From Beroe forskalii (taxonomy: Eukaryota; Ctenophora; Nuda; Beroida; Beroidae): a stretch of 64,000 nucleotides of DNA. The DNA is taken from positions 682,001 to 746,000 of the forward strand of contig WFMF01000013.1 of the NCBI GenBank assembly GCA_011033025.1. The letters are read 5' to 3'. Shown piece after piece: positions 33,051 through 46,663 of the stretch. The notes under the pieces are model-generated. The model ran no database searches and was not told the origin of the DNA. It saw only the letters and a program-made list of their open reading frames with translations. How positions within the stretch are numbered: the stretch's first letter is position 1; each line of letters begins with the position of its first letter. Position numbers and translations under genes: made by a program.

Positions 33051-36000
33051 AGCGTCAGAACATCGCATCGATTAAGTCAAAACCATCCAAGAATCATTTG
33101 GCATGATCTTCAAGTCCTTTCACAAAAATAATATTTTTCAAGCATCGGTGCCCAAAAATCGTAGCTCTATCTGGAACATGGCCAATTTCTCCACGCAAAA
33201 ACACGCCCACTATCAATATCATTATAACTATTGATACGGGGGGGGTTCAGCAGTAAGTGGGAGGACGGCATCACCCTATCTGGTCGAGAATCCCAACCAC
33301 CCACCCACCCACCAGATAGCGGCATGCCTGTAACTGGTCAAGCTGAACTGAAAATTAGACCCACCCCACAAGCTACAGAAATTGTTTCAGGGGTTACTTT
33401 TTTTTCATATAATCTTAGTTTCTCACTCTTATCAAATATATAAAGTCACTTACTCTTTTACGAAGTGATTCCTTTCTAGGGACACAATCAATTTTAATAC
33501 CCAAAATTGCTACAGATTTTAAAAAAACACAAGAATTTTACCATACAACTGCCTAGATATCTAGATACCTAGAACTATCTAGACTGCACTGGGTAAAATG
33601 GGTAGGTATTGATGTGACCCGCAACATTTTTTACGAACTCAAAACTTTTTACTAACTACTCTTAGTACTAATCAACTTGAAACTTTGAAGTCTTATCTAC
33701 ATAGTATTTTATTTATGTCACGTGAATTCTTCAAAAAAATTGTGCCAAATCATTGGCATATATCATCGATATTAGAAATCAGCTGGTTACGTCATCTTTT
33801 GTAGCATGTAATAGTCCATGATGACGTCACACCAATTTAAGGTTAAGATTCCTGATTCATAATTAAATTTACTTAAGAGCTAGGAGCAGCCGAGAAATCC
33901 AGTTTCAATATCCAAAATTTCTGAAAATGGGCATTTTTGACAAATTTTTCACAAATTTTGTAACAAATTTAGTGGATTTACTGCATTTTACCCTAAAATT
34001 TATACCATTTACCGTCTGCCGCTATCTGGTCGCTAGTTCGAAGTACCTACCCACCCCCCATGCCCTTAAGTGTGATGCCGTCCATACCACTTACCGCTGA
34101 ACCCCCCCCGATTGATATGCTGCTAGACTTTATGTGCGTTTTACTGTTTTAGTAAATTCTTTCGATTTGCATTTTCCTTATAATATTTCCTTAATCTTAC
34201 TGAATATTATTAATAATAACTTCATATTTCGCAGATTCAATTTACACCAATTTTTCTGCTACCTTATTAACCAGTAACCACTCACACTTATCATTGACCA
34301 CTCAAAGTTATTACTATCCACTTACACTCCCAAACTCCCAAAGGAGTTTGCCGATGGCAAGTGCAAGTTGCCGCCCTGATATAATTAACACCACTTCCCC
34401 GGCCGATAAGGGCGGCTTTGTCTCAGGATCCTCCTACGACGCTCGTTTCACATGTGCAACTTAGGACTCCGATATGAAACGTGTTAATTGGCAATTACAA
34501 TGGAAAGTGGCAATTACAAAACTCGGGTAATTATTGGCCGGCGGCGCCTCGTGGTGTCTATTATATGAATTATATATGAGTCGTGGGTGATTATTATGCA
34601 CTTGCGTGGCAAGTCGTTGTCATGGTTTAGAATGGTGTTTAGGTGAGATCTAAACCCAACATATTTTTAGCAAATAGCCTTTAAACACATTTATGAATAT
34701 ATACAGCTCTTGGCGGCAACTCTCTTCAATTCCACGCGCAGACACACCAGAAAGCATCATTTCCTCTCTCTTACACACACAAAGATCCCCTGCCCTCACC
34801 CTTCCTCACACCTCTCCCACCCTCTCTCCAACACATTTATATTCTAACTCATCACACTTTCCAGTTGCGAGTGCTCACACATATATATAATGTTATAATG
34901 CCCTTCATTATGCATGCAGTGGTGGAGCGGTGGAATATAAGGCTGAGAGAGAGTGTGTATTCCTTTACAGCATTCGAGCCTAACGTCGTTTATCTTGCGA
35001 ATCATTCACACCGTGTGAGAGTTTTGTACCGTATTATTATATGCTGATCCAGATTAGTGAGCGGTGTTTTAAAGATTTGCAGTCGGAGCACAGTTGAAAA
35101 TAGTATGGTTGGTTTTGAAATGAAATTTTCTAATTTTACAAGCACTTTATAATAAAGAGATGTTTGTATAAATGCCCGAACCAAATATAGGAAGCTGCTA
35201 AATTAAACAGTAAATGCAATTCTTGCAGCATTGTAACTTATAAGATGTTAATGAGTCAATTGCTATTTGATTCGTTTTTTTTTCGGTCATAATACACAGC
35301 CTTCCGCCGGCCCATATAACTGCGGATTTAAACATACAATATGACCAGCTTGTGCTTTATCAATGGGCTCATTAAAATAACTCGTCTCCCCTAAAAATCA
35401 GCATATAATATTTACCACGCCACTCAGACACCAGATTGCCTGGATTCTGGTGATTTACTGTCTAGGATTAGTTTAATTAATTCTAAAGCTGCTTATAATG
35501 TGCACTGCGCTAAACACTGTTAGTCAAGCGAATTGAGGCTAATTTCATGGCGCCAGCTCCAATCTTCGCGTTATTAGTGATGTGAATGGTTTTCCCTCGT
35601 AGGGGAAAATTTCATTGCACAACTGCATAAGTAGTGCATATAAGCTGCATAATTCACAGTTTTGCAGTTACTGCTCATGATTTCTCATTTCTCTTCATTG
35701 ATGGTTCATTTTGTCATCAAAAGCGCTGCACAATAATCTAAATACCGTTTTATTATTATCGTGGCTCATGCAGATCAAATTTTATTCAAAAGTTCTGGCT
35801 TTCTAATCACGCACATAATATCTCAGCAACGTTTTTGAGCTTTCCTGACTCATTGTACTCATTACTCAAAAGTCTCTGAAGTTGGCAATATTGAAATGTT
35901 ATCAAGTTCCTTACACAGCATCGACAAAATCTATGTCGACACTGTCGTCAATCATCGTAAATTAATTTCATCTTTCTTTTATCAGTTCAGTCCACGCTCG

Positions 36001-39000
36001 CTTTTGAAAAATTGCCCAGGGGAGCTGGCTTTATTCCAATCAGTAAAAGAGTAAAGATCTAACTTTTATAGTTTGTACCTGTTTCAATATATAATACACT
36101 GTTAGCACACTAAGTACCTATATAACTCTCACTCTTTTTTATGATGAGGAATAGCTCTAGTTGTATTTTTCGCGTTGTTTTCAGGCTTCACTATTGATCT
36201 TCCAACTACTTAGATAACATGATGCGTTTCACTTTCATAGCAGAGTGCAGAGTGCAGACATATATCATTTTCTGTCTCCAGGGTTCCATGAAATTTTAGA
36301 TTTGAAGTTATGTTTAATCACATACATAATATGCGGAGCCTCAAAAACTCTGTTTTTGAACTCCTCTAGCTAACGATCAATGAGGCAGAATCATTTTGAT
36401 TGCGAGGACTTTTATATTGCACTGAATTTTAACTGCCAGACACTTGTTTGTTGGAAATCAACATTTCTACCGTCTGTTTATTTGAAATGCGTCTCTTAAA
36501 ATTCTAATGGTTCATTCGACAATTACATAAACTGTAGCCGTTACCAGTAAACGCATAAACGTGGAACGAAACGAGGGCAATCATATATAAAACCATATAA
36601 ACACGTGTCTACTTGCACATTGCACAAGGTACCACATAATATTCCATGCGATATACGATGCAATGCTTAATAAATCACTTTACCAGTCAGGATGGGGGCG
36701 CTCGAGCGTTTCATATGTATGATTTATTGCACACCTCACATGCCCATCACAAACTATCTCCGATTAAAATACATTTCATAACAGATCTCACAGAACCTCA
36801 TATAACATCTTCACAAACATGTTATATTTAGCTACAAATATATCTCAATATCATGAGATGAGGATTGAGGAACAACCACCTAGGTTCATCACAATTTCAC
36901 AGGTGGTTGAGTGATATATTTGTTTACATAATATCATGTATTTTACAAGGCATGAACCCAATGATAAGCGCCCGTACACTTCAACAAACCAACACTTCAA
37001 CCCATGATAGTTTCATCATTCTCAAAGACTCACATTAATAACATGCCATATATATGTGATATTATATATAAACAGCTCCATCTAGAGAGATGTGTGATGA
37101 TCGTCTCACCAGATGAAACATGTGTGATGAGACACAGTATAGGTGTTGATGAGGATTTCTAGCGTACACCTAATGTTGAGTGATTGATCGATATTACATA
37201 TCTGTAGACTGTAGTATTTCGCGTTGGTAACCTAACAGTCTTCGTGCTCACTGTCCATGCTATGATATGCGCTGTGAATTTAATCCCACATTTCGATTTT
37301 GAATTTAATCCCAACATTTTGAGGCATTTACACTGGCATCTCTGAGATTCATCAAACTATCAATATATTATCAAGATTCATCAATCACATAGATCATCAA
37401 ACTTGATTGGTGCAGCAAGTATCTGGTGTATGTACCTATGTCTTACAACCTGTCAAGATAACAAAATCAGAGCGCATCTGTGTGCATCATGGGTCACGGT
37501 CAGGTGTAGGAGTGCGGGGTTAGATGGCACTGTTCAGAGATCATGATGTTTTCCATATGAATCACTTTTGTTAAAATCACTTTTGCACAAAAGTTCATAT
37601 CATGAATGGCAGTCATGATATAACATGCGATAATGGATTATGGACCAAAACTATCCGACCATTGGAATACTCATAAGTCCATAATATAATGTCTGTACGC
37701 TGAACTAGTCAGATTTCGGTACAGCGAATTCAGAAATTTCGCGTCTCTACGATCTTGTAGCAATCCAATTGGGGCCTAGTTAAAATCTTGCCATAGTATT
37801 TAATAAGAGGACACGGATTCACCATTATAACACTCGGAGGACTCTAGTTAGAAACGTTAGTTCCCAGAAATTGCTAAATTGACAACTTTCTGATTACTTT
37901 TGGCAGCAAATCACACGTGTCAAGCGCATCACGTGTTGACACAGGAGATATCACAGTGGAAAGCGCATCTTTTGTAATTTTAATACCTACAGTACAGATC
38001 GGCTGATCTCAATAATATTGGCTAATAATCGTTACATAAGGATCACTTTTGCCGCCAATATACTGTTACTGCCAAGATCTCTTGTATCAAATGATACTGT
38101 TGGTCGCACACAAAAGCAATATTATGCAGTCGCATGCATGTCATAATCACGGTTTTAACTGGTCAAGTGCTGACATATAAACCAGTCGGCAGTCATCTAC
38201 TGTACAGAGTGTGTATAATATCTAGTTAGCCGTGCAACCAAAAGTGCAAGAACGGTAATTATCTCGTAGTTACAGATCATGGTCCCAGGTAATTTGATGT
38301 TTACAAGATAAATCACGAACTCTCATCACGGATAGATAAGTATAAAGGTAACTGTATATGAACTTGACACTTCTCACTAGTTACGTGATAACTTGTCATT
38401 CAATTCATTTGTCAGCCAACCTACTTATATTACTCAACTTGTAACAGGCCGGCGACTATAGTTGAGTTACTTATTTTCTTATTTGTTACTTTGTTAGTTG
38501 TTATTTACCTACTTATCAATATTCTACTGATTTCAAATAAATAATCGACTGACTTTTAAGGCAATTCTTCCTGTTACCGTCTTCCCTGTCGCTGTCAAAA
38601 AGACTTCTGCCTTCAAAACATGAGACTTCTTTTTGTGATCGCATTCTCATTAATTCGAATTATTCCCCACCAACAGAGACGCTCATTATAAATAACATCG
38701 ATAATGATAAATAATATCTTAATAATGAATTTCGGAACATCTTCCTTGAGAATTAACATATCTAATATCTATATCACACAGAACCCATATGTTTGAAACC
38801 CATCACATATCCGCATCCTGTCACAGCGTAGCTCATCTTCTGCTTGGCAGCATTACAAAATACACTTCCAGAGTCATTACCAGGAACCACAATATAATAG
38901 TTTGTAAAAACAAGAAGGAGATGCCTGATGATGACGTCATTATCAGAGTTTAGCGTGGCTCCTTAACGAGGTTTACCTACATACCTTTCCTTTCGTGTTT

Positions 39001-42000
39001 TATTTCCGTCTCTGCTGCATATATTTCACGATACGTAATATGCGCTCAGAATAAGTAGGCGGTTAAGATGGAGCCAAATAGTTGAAAATAACCGCCTATT
39101 TTTCGTGAACAGAGAATAAGGTATGTACTACAAGCTGTCTTTAGAATATATAGACACTATTTACCAGTTTCTATCAAATTCCCGCCTTGCTTCCAGCAGT
39201 TTCAGTCGCAACATACAACATTTGTTAGTTGAAGATGTTGTTTTTCTTGTTTCCTTTTTTGAACTGAGTTTTGAGGACTCACTTGTGATGAACCCAAAAT
39301 CAGGAACAACGGACATGGAAGTTCATGTGAATAAAAAAGGGTAAAAAGTCGCCAATTTTGTGTGGAACAAAAAATGACTATGTGAAAAGCTTTTCTCTTC
39401 CTTACTCAGGGGCTACGCCCCAGACCTCTTCCCACAAGTCACCGTACATTGTGTAACGCGCGAAATGCACATTTCCTCTGGTTAATATTGCCGCATTATT
39501 TACTAAACTTTAAAATGTATAAAACTGTTTGCGTGGCATATTTCTGTTCGAAGAATTTAACATTAGCTTCATCTAACCTTGGAGCCCTTTTATTTGATTA
39601 ATCAATGAAACTTTGAATATAACCTTTAATTAATTACTCGTCAAGCAAAGTTGCTTTTGTTTTCTTAATTAGATCCCACATGAAAGTTTATACCTTTCTA
39701 TTGAAAAGATAATTATCCAATTGTATAATATAGAAACAATGTTGCTAAAACGGAACCCTCTCTTTGATAGAGCAACCCCAGGGAGTTTTGAGGATTTATG
39801 TTATACGTGAGTACATTCTGCTTCAGAAAGTCTGTGGCGTCACATTAGAAGCTTGTCTCTTTATACATTCAGTTTGCAGAAACTCTTTGTTGTCACATTA
39901 GAAGTTTGTATCTTTTATACATTCAGTTTGCAGAAATTCTGAGTTGTCACATTGGAAGTTTGTATCTTTTATACATTCAGTTTGCAGAAATTCGTTGTTG
40001 TCACATTAGAAGTTTGTCCCTTTTATGCATTCAGTTTCCAGAAATTCTGGCTCGTCACATCAGAAAGTTAGAAGTGTGTTTCCTCTCCATAGATTTAGAA
40101 CTTGGAGCGGGTCATAGTTTGTTTGTTGCAACGTACCTCTGCTTTCTCGGCGAATGTTTCCTAGAAAGCTAGAATCTCAGGCCAATGGCTATGAAACAAT
40201 CAAAATCACCGTACACCGAGAACTTTGCTTTGTGATTAAGCATATAGTATAACTTATTTAGTTTTACTGACAGTTATTTAGTTTAGATACTCATTCCGAA
40301 TAACTTAGTTATTTAGATTTTAATGTGCTGCCATGGTCGAGGAAGAACTTCAAAATCAGTAAATTATGTTGAATCTTTTAGAGTTTTAGATAATTGTTAG
40401 TTGACTTTGCAAAGCGCAGCCCGCAGCAACTTGAGGAGGTGGGTAGATTTAATACGCTTAAATTATAAGTATGGGCGTTTCATAGGAAAACTTGATTTAT
40501 AGGTGTTACGATGGAATTTATAGATATAAATAAAGTGTCTGGAGAGTAAGTGCTATTTAGCTACCTATTTATCTTCTCTTCATTCCGGTTCGTGCAAATA
40601 AATGGAAGTTAATTCTGTAACTTTTCGCATTATCCAACCCATTTGTGACATTTTATTTTAATAACATATTTTGCACTTTCACAGATAATCCTAAATATGC
40701 GCAATATTGTGCGCCCGTGACCTGGGGAATATTTGACCATAATATATTATAGTTCCTAATTCATTAGATTGAACATGTGCTGTTTGGCACGTTGTATACA
40801 CCGGGAACGGTGGAGTGCTATGCTCAAGCAGTACCTATGTCCTACTGTTCTATATCCTTACTGATGTTATATCGATCGCATTTTATCACCATCGGTTTGC
40901 TGACTGGTATCACCAGCAGAACAACTGCATTGGTTGAGGAAGTAACGCATTGTAGTTATTGTACATATTTCCTCACATAATTTCGATAGATATGTGGGTA
41001 TGCAAAGTCATATTGAATTGAATTCTTTCCATTACAGAAGGTCACTTATGAATTTAAGAATGACTCTCAAATACTCGCCATATGCAGCTATTTTCAAAAT
41101 ATGAAGTATCAAACATGTCATGCAAAATTCATTATAACTCTGAATAACACAATTTAATTGGTAACAAAGAGCTTGGTGGGAATTCATATAAAAGTGCATG
41201 GTTGACGCAATTATGTGTTTTTGTTATTAGGCGTCTGGGGGGCCTCCACGACGTAAGGAGGGCAACTGAGCGAGAGAGAGATCTCAGATCTGTTATAAAC
41301 TTTTTAATTAATTCTCTTTCTCTACCCAGTAACCAGTTTGACCAAATATGAGGCTGCCCGACTGTAAAGAAATCTAGGTTTTAACTGAGACCAGAAGATT
41401 TATATACTATATAACATTGTGTTGTATTTCAACAATCGACGAGACTCTTGCACTCGTATTATATGTGTGTGTGGGTTGTCGTGTTATAAGAGTAGCGATT
41501 TTCATGCTTAAGTGGCTTTTAAATATTAATCAAGAGGTACAATCCGCAACGATGTTACATTCGGAACATATGTGTTGTGTAGCGTTTTATTAGATAACTC
41601 AGCAAAATATCTTAAAGTATCTTTGAGACATTCTGTGACCGTAGTGTTCAAATCCGAATTTTCTGTCCTGGATTCTCATTGGTCGGTTTCTCGTAAATTT
41701 GATTTTTGCCGACTGTTTTATAACCTGTTGTTCTACTTCATTATTTTACTTCGACGCCCGTCTTTTACCAAAAGTCACTGCTCAAGAGCGAGAACGGTAT
41801 ATTTTCAATAGCATGTTTAATGTTTTATAACACTGCGTTCGTATGGTGACCACTTGAAACTTGTACGAAGGACCTGTATCCTTATTAAAGTAGGTGCGGT
41901 TCTCCATAAACGCCATTACAATAGTTTGAATTGTTAACGTATTACGCAGAGCTACCTTTTCACGAGACATTGCATACTGTCCCAATCATTAAATCAGCAG

Positions 42001-43250
42001 ATTAACGCCGTATTGCAATCTCCGAATCAAGTTCAATATATCAATTGATATATCAAAAGTCCAGTCATCATCGAATCGACACGGGTCGACACAACATGAA
42101 AGCGACATTAGACATACCCGCACAAAGCCTGAATATCCATTAGCAGATATTGCTAGTTCTATACCTATACACGCTACGCGATCTGTACGAAAAATATGAG
42201 TGTTAAGACGTTATCAATTTACCGTTTTAAACCATCAAAATTACGTCACTATGATTTACCACATATTTTGTGACACAGTCGTGAAGAACGTTTTAAATAT
42301 ACAACACGGGTGCAACTGCTGCAATTTACATTTTACATGTCTCATGTCTGACTTTACAACTTCATTAATAAGTGATCTTGCGGCTGTTTGAACTCAATTT
42401 AAGTGCTAATCTATATTTTAGTGCAAATATCTCAGTACGTGATATCTGTTTAAGATGTTTTATAAACGTTTAATAACGGATACGAGCGATTTGTTCATCT
42501 CTATCTGTGTCTCAAGAGTCCAATGCGTTGGGCTCTCAGCCTCTCAACTTATTTATTCCGGTACCCTTTTAATTTGTAATTCGCTTTCTTTTTTAAGCTT
42601 TCATTCATCTCATTCTGGAGACGATTTTTTTATTCTTCGGAGGCCTTTTTTCGATAAAGTATTCGAGTTACAGTATAGACAATTTCGGTTGATGATTTTA
42701 GAGGAAAGTTTTAAATTAGACTGATGAGCAGAAACAATCTCAAGTTACACGTGAGACAATGATAACCTGAGTCCCGTGATATTGTGATAACTTGTGATCT
42801 TTATAATATATAACCTAACTCATTTGGAGGAAACGTTCTGCGCACCTGTTACTGCTCAGAATTTGAAATGTAATCCACGTTTAATAAAGTTTACATCTTT
42901 TAGCTGTTCTGTTTTTCAAATTCGAGTAACGAGTAGGTCGTGTCGACACTGTTTGTTTTTTGAATATCGCAAATCAAAACATGGCAGAATCTTACTTGAA
43001 TTTAAATGTCCGTTGAAAATGTTGGAAACCATTGAATTTCGTCGTCATCAACTCAATTTTATCAACATTTTACTTTATAACACCCCTATGTCCTACTTTA
43101 TACCTGAATTGTCAGAAGTTTGCCATCGATGAATATTGAATCATGAAAGTAAAATCAAAGTTCCCTTTGCTGAATGAAGAAGTATCACCAGCCCCCTCCC
43201 TGGGTTGTTTACTTTTAACATCCATTCATCCCAGGTATGTACATCTCGCC
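33051..43250. other. Ten-kb gene-free stretch
   Basis: I found no frame with a recognisable domain or consistent splice signals. The sequence is AT-rich with scattered simple repeats, including CT-rich text near 34.7-34.9 kb. The only organised feature is the 54-bp minisatellite at 39.84-40.06 kb. A terminal exon of POLR3D could lie here unrecognised. Confidence 0.5.
39841..40062. repeat. 54-bp minisatellite, about four copies
   Basis: A unit beginning CACATTAGAAGTTTGT and containing CATTCAGTTTGCAGAAATTC starts at 39841, 39894, 39948 and 40002, with a partial fifth near 40055. Periods are 53, 54, 54 and 53-54 bp. Because the period is a multiple of three, a frame stays open across it and gives an 18-residue repeat. 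There is no ATG start and no other sign of coding. Confidence 0.85.
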
Positions 43251-43880
43251 ATGCACCAACACACCATCTCGCTTGAGGAAATAGACAACATATCTCCCGA
43301 GAAACTCGCCGAACTGAAGACCTGCTTCAACTCCTTCGACGATGACGGTAGCGGCACGATAACCAAAAACGAGTTCTCATACGCGCTGACCAAACTCAAC
43401 ATTTACATAGACTCGGGCGAGATCCAGGGCCTCTTCAACGAGTTCGATACGGACGGTAATAACACGCTCGAGTTCGAGGAATTCGTGAAACTCGTTGCAC
43501 GACTCGACCCTAAACTCGGTCAGGAGATCGAAATAAACAAGGCTTTCAAACTATTCGACCACAACCAGGACGGGTTTATCACGCGGGGCGAACTAATGGA
43601 GGGCCTCACGCAGTTCGGGGTAAACACGACTGAGGACGACATCGACCTGCTCTTCCTCATGACGGACGACAACAAGGACGGACTGATAAACCACGCGGAG
43701 TTCCGGAACATTCTGTACGACGCGCCGGCGCTCGAGACGCCCTCGCTGCCCTCGCGTCCCGGGAGTGCCAACTCCTCTCCATCGTTTAGGAGACGGGAGA
43801 GTTGCGTGCCCGCCCCTAATGTGGGGCTGACGTCGAGGAGAACCTCGTATAATCCGGTGGTAGGGGAGAGGAAGAAGTAA
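43251..43880 (+). CDS. Calmodulin-like protein with four EF-hands and a Ser/Arg-rich tail
   Basis: From ATG 43251 the frame encodes 209 residues. Four canonical 12-residue calcium loops are visible: DDDGSGTITKNE, DTDGNNTLEFEE, DHNQDGFITRGE and DDNKDGLINHAE, spaced as in calmodulin/troponin C. After the fourth hand comes a basic Ser/Pro/Arg tail (RPGSANSSPSFRRRES and onward) that calmodulin lacks and that could be a phosphorylation site. The frame is open upstream to 43143, but AG at 43233-43234 (ATCCCAG) looks like a splice acceptor just before the ATG, so 43251 is preferred, with a 5' UTR intron. The coding region is much richer in GC than its AT-rich flanks and uses C- or G-ending codons heavily, which suggests high expression or a distinct selective history. 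It could be a calmodulin-like or centrin-like sensor; the target is unknown. Confidence 0.88.
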   Translation: MHQHTISLEEIDNISPEKLAELKTCFNSFDDDGSGTITKNEFSYALTKLNIYIDSGEIQGLFNEFDTDGNNTLEFEEFVKLVARLDPKLGQEIEINKAFKLFDHNQDGFITRGELMEGLTQFGVNTTEDDIDLLFLMTDDNKDGLINHAEFRNILYDAPALETPSLPSRPGSANSSPSFRRRESCVPAPNVGLTSRRTSYNPVVGERKK

Positions 43881-44010
43881 GGGGGATGCCACTCCCTATT
43901 CCCTAAGGGGGAAGGGGGATGCCACTCCCTATTCCCTATTCTAGGGGAAAGGGGGTACATCATTCCCTATTCCCTCTCTCGGGAAAGGGGGCGAATCATG
44001 ATAATTTCCT
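43881..44010. repeat. Tandem CTCCCTATTCCCT repeat after the EF-hand gene
   Basis: Directly after the stop codon, GGGGGATGCCACTCCCTATTCCCTA-type units repeat three to four times (near 43883, 43914, 43950 and 43985), with decay toward the 3' side. The array would form part of the 3' UTR. Confidence 0.75.
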
Positions 44011-44836
44011 TATTCCCTCTTTTGGGGACGTGGTTTTAGAGTTTTACGAAGTTGTAGGTTCGAGTATGAGGGTAGACATTATATGTCTGAGAGAAGTTTT
44101 ACCTATACAAGTTTTACCTATATAAACTGTAAGATTGTAGAATTTGTTACAAATTGCAAACCTGACCCATGACTATTTTCATGATATTTAGATATTTCAT
44201 TGACTTATTATTTTGAAGAATGAACGGTGATATTTTGAAGAATGGGAAATAGAGAATGGGAAGAATTATTGAATACTTTTATAAATTACAACCATATTTA
44301 TCGTTGTTGTTGCTTCTCCTATTATTTTTAACCGAGTAGGAACAATTGTGTGGAACTGGAATAACTATGAATTCATTCCGTGACCACGGTTATCAAATTA
44401 TGTTTTAAATTCTGAAAGTTGAAAGATTGATTGATTGAAAATTTATTGCCGGTTTTAAATTTTATTGATATTGTTGATTGGTTGGACTATTGAATTATAC
44501 TGAAGCAATGAGAATTAACCGATTTTAAATTTTAAATTTTGAATGGCAATTTTAAATAGCATCGAATACCTGATTGTTTATTTTGTTAATAACCAACATC
44601 GATTTCAGTTTTTTCTTTATGCCTAACTGTCTAAGGGTATGCTATAGAAAACTACGCAAAGGAAAGTTTGGATGGAAAGGGTGTAAATATATGCAAGTAT
44701 GTAGGGTACGGTGTAAAGAGCTTATAACGCTGCAAACTTCTCTCAATTTAAAAACTTGCCAGTTATTTATAACAAGTGATACCTCTACTATCGAAAACAG
44801 ATGATAAAGGGTTGTAGAATAGAAACAACACATCAC

Positions 44837-46663
44837 CTGTAGAAAGCCGGCCTTTGAGTTGAGGCTAACATCGAATGGCACTTCTCCAATAACGAGCCGA
44901 GCTTTTCCCGATTTCAGAATCTGAAGTCGGCCGAGGTAGCCTTCAGGAAGAGAATGGATGCTGGGCTGAGCACCGGATTCGGCGGTTTGCTCGGCAGTCG
45001 AGTCGGCGTCATCTTCTGATACTTTCAGCTTCGACATGTCGACTGGCAAGAAGAAATAAGACAGTGAAAACTGCATGAAATATTTTTTTTTTCGATTCTA
45101 GTCGGCAGCTTGGCACCTACCGCAGTACGGCACCATTAAATCAATGAAGATGAAATTGAAATATGAAATAATTCAATCCTAATTCAATCCTCTGACTTAC
45201 CAGGTAGGACATCAGGTAAGTTGAACACGTAAGTACTCTCCGTGTCATCATCAGGAGGTCGGTAAAGCAGCTCCGCCACATTGGTTTCCTGGTTCTCTCC
45301 GGCTGCAGCCGTGTCTTTACCAACCTGGGAAGAGTGAATTACTTGCATTATTGGCAGGATTGAGGGCATCGGTGTATGGGCTGACTTTCAAATAGAATTA
45401 GAATGTTGATAGGTCGGGTTAGGATTTGGCAAACTTAACGAAATTGCAACACGACATTTAGTAACTGTAATCCGTTATGAAAAAGTAAAAAGTATATTAT
45501 TGGCTGCAGCCTTAAATTGTTCATTTTACCAACGAGGAGTTTGCTCTTGCTGTCAATACGGGGGTTGATGGGCAGGGTAACTGGAGTTAGCTCGTTGGTG
45601 CTCTGGTGGAACGGATCAACGTACGTTTCCTCCTCCAGCTCAGCTGCTGTTCTTACTGAGGCAAAATAACCGGTGATAATGGGTGGGAATTTATGTATAA
45701 TAGGTAGAAAAAGGAGAAACAGGGCGGAGTTTGCAAGAGAGACAATAACTTTTAGTTTTAATACTTGATAAAAAGTCAAAACAGTGCTGTATGCCACACT
45801 GCTACTAGGTAGGTATACATTTCCCAGTCTTGAACAGAAATTCTTCATTTTACTCATATTCATATATTCAAACTGAAATACCTGATGAAAAAGGGTCGTC
45901 AGTATCAAGCTTTTGTTCGGATCCACCAAACAAACCAGTAGATGCCCTAACCAACTCTTTCTTTTTCCTTTCAGGCTTCTTTTGATTTCCTGACTTTAAA
46001 TACGGTATCTTGTTTGAATTTCATGCTTTGAGAAGGTACTGGCAAATGGAAGTTGATATAGTGCTATTGTAATCAAGCAGCAGGATACATTAAACAAACT
46101 TACAGCACTAACAGTGTGTGAAATCATAATAAGTATTAATTGAATAGATGTTTAAATACATCTATTCAATTAATACTTATTATACTATATAACAATCCAA
46201 TTTTAACAATCCAATTTAACAATCCAATTTTATGGAATACAACCTTCATGTTACCAGATTTTTCCTCAAATCTGACTTTGAGCTTTCTGCTGAAAATCAG
46301 AGTTATCACTACTCCCAGGTTGTATTTGCTCGCCATCTGCTTTTATCTGGACACCATGCTTTTTCCGACGAATGGGTATTGTTGGCTTGAACTCTTTACG
46401 ACTGAAACAAAATTGAATAGAAACTCAATTATATTATGTTACAGGTATTCTACATTGATTATTCTGTGCACCATCAGAAATCATAATGTTTCGAAAAATT
46501 TCATAAAACATAGAAGAGAGGAAAGGCAGAATTGGTCGAGAATGCAATAAAGTTTAAGATGAATCTTATGATAATAGTTCATCGTGTAGAGTTTATATTC
46601 AGTACTTACCTTAGTCCTTTTATCTCAATGTTTTCACCTTGAAGTCGAGATGCTATACTCACC
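44837..46663 (-). CDS. POLR3D: POLR3D (RPC4), RNA polymerase III subunit; six exons, both termini incomplete
   Basis: Exons in transcript order: 46663-46610, 46401-about 46314, 45989-45882, 45655-45530, 45324-45201 and 45042-44837. Phases agree at most junctions. The N-terminal part reads SIASRLQGENIEIKGL then SRKEFKPTIPIRRKK, the family's short basic block. The middle is acidic and low in complexity. The C-terminal RPC4 domain reads EGYLGRLQILKSGKARLVIG then VPFDVSLNSKAGFLQ, the conserved GxxGKLxIxKSGxVxLxLG pattern. RPC4 pairs with RPC5 as the TFIIF-like heterodimer of Pol III and acts in initiation, termination and re-initiation. The last ~40 residues (the GHVKHK-like strand) are not found between 43.9 and 44.8 kb, and the first exon is not found. 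The 45530/45324 junction is ambiguous: the AG at 45325 gives an out-of-frame join, whereas an AG ten bases further in restores the frame. Confidence 0.82.
46127..46182. repeat. Perfect 25-bp inverted repeat with 6-nt loop in a POLR3D intron
   Basis: 46127-46151 is the exact reverse complement of 46158-46182, with loop TTAAAT. It is AT-rich and sits in the intron between the POLR3D exons ending at 46314 and starting at 45989. Confidence 0.85.

Noticed and set aside
28817-33068. Many open frames of 65-147 residues with GLPYQLGLP-, GSPSWYGEP- or YGSTLPWAS-type repeats, both strands
   Set aside because: They occur in all frames of the tandem arrays, carry no domain and mirror each other in the two arms; they are by-products of a short repeat without stop codons.
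34693-35047. Short frames in CT-rich sequence near 34.7-35.0 kb
   Set aside because: Low-complexity composition and no recognisable motif.
42455-43132. Two plus-strand frames upstream of the EF-hand gene
   Set aside because: No domain, AT-rich codon use unlike the neighbouring gene, and no link to it by splice signals.
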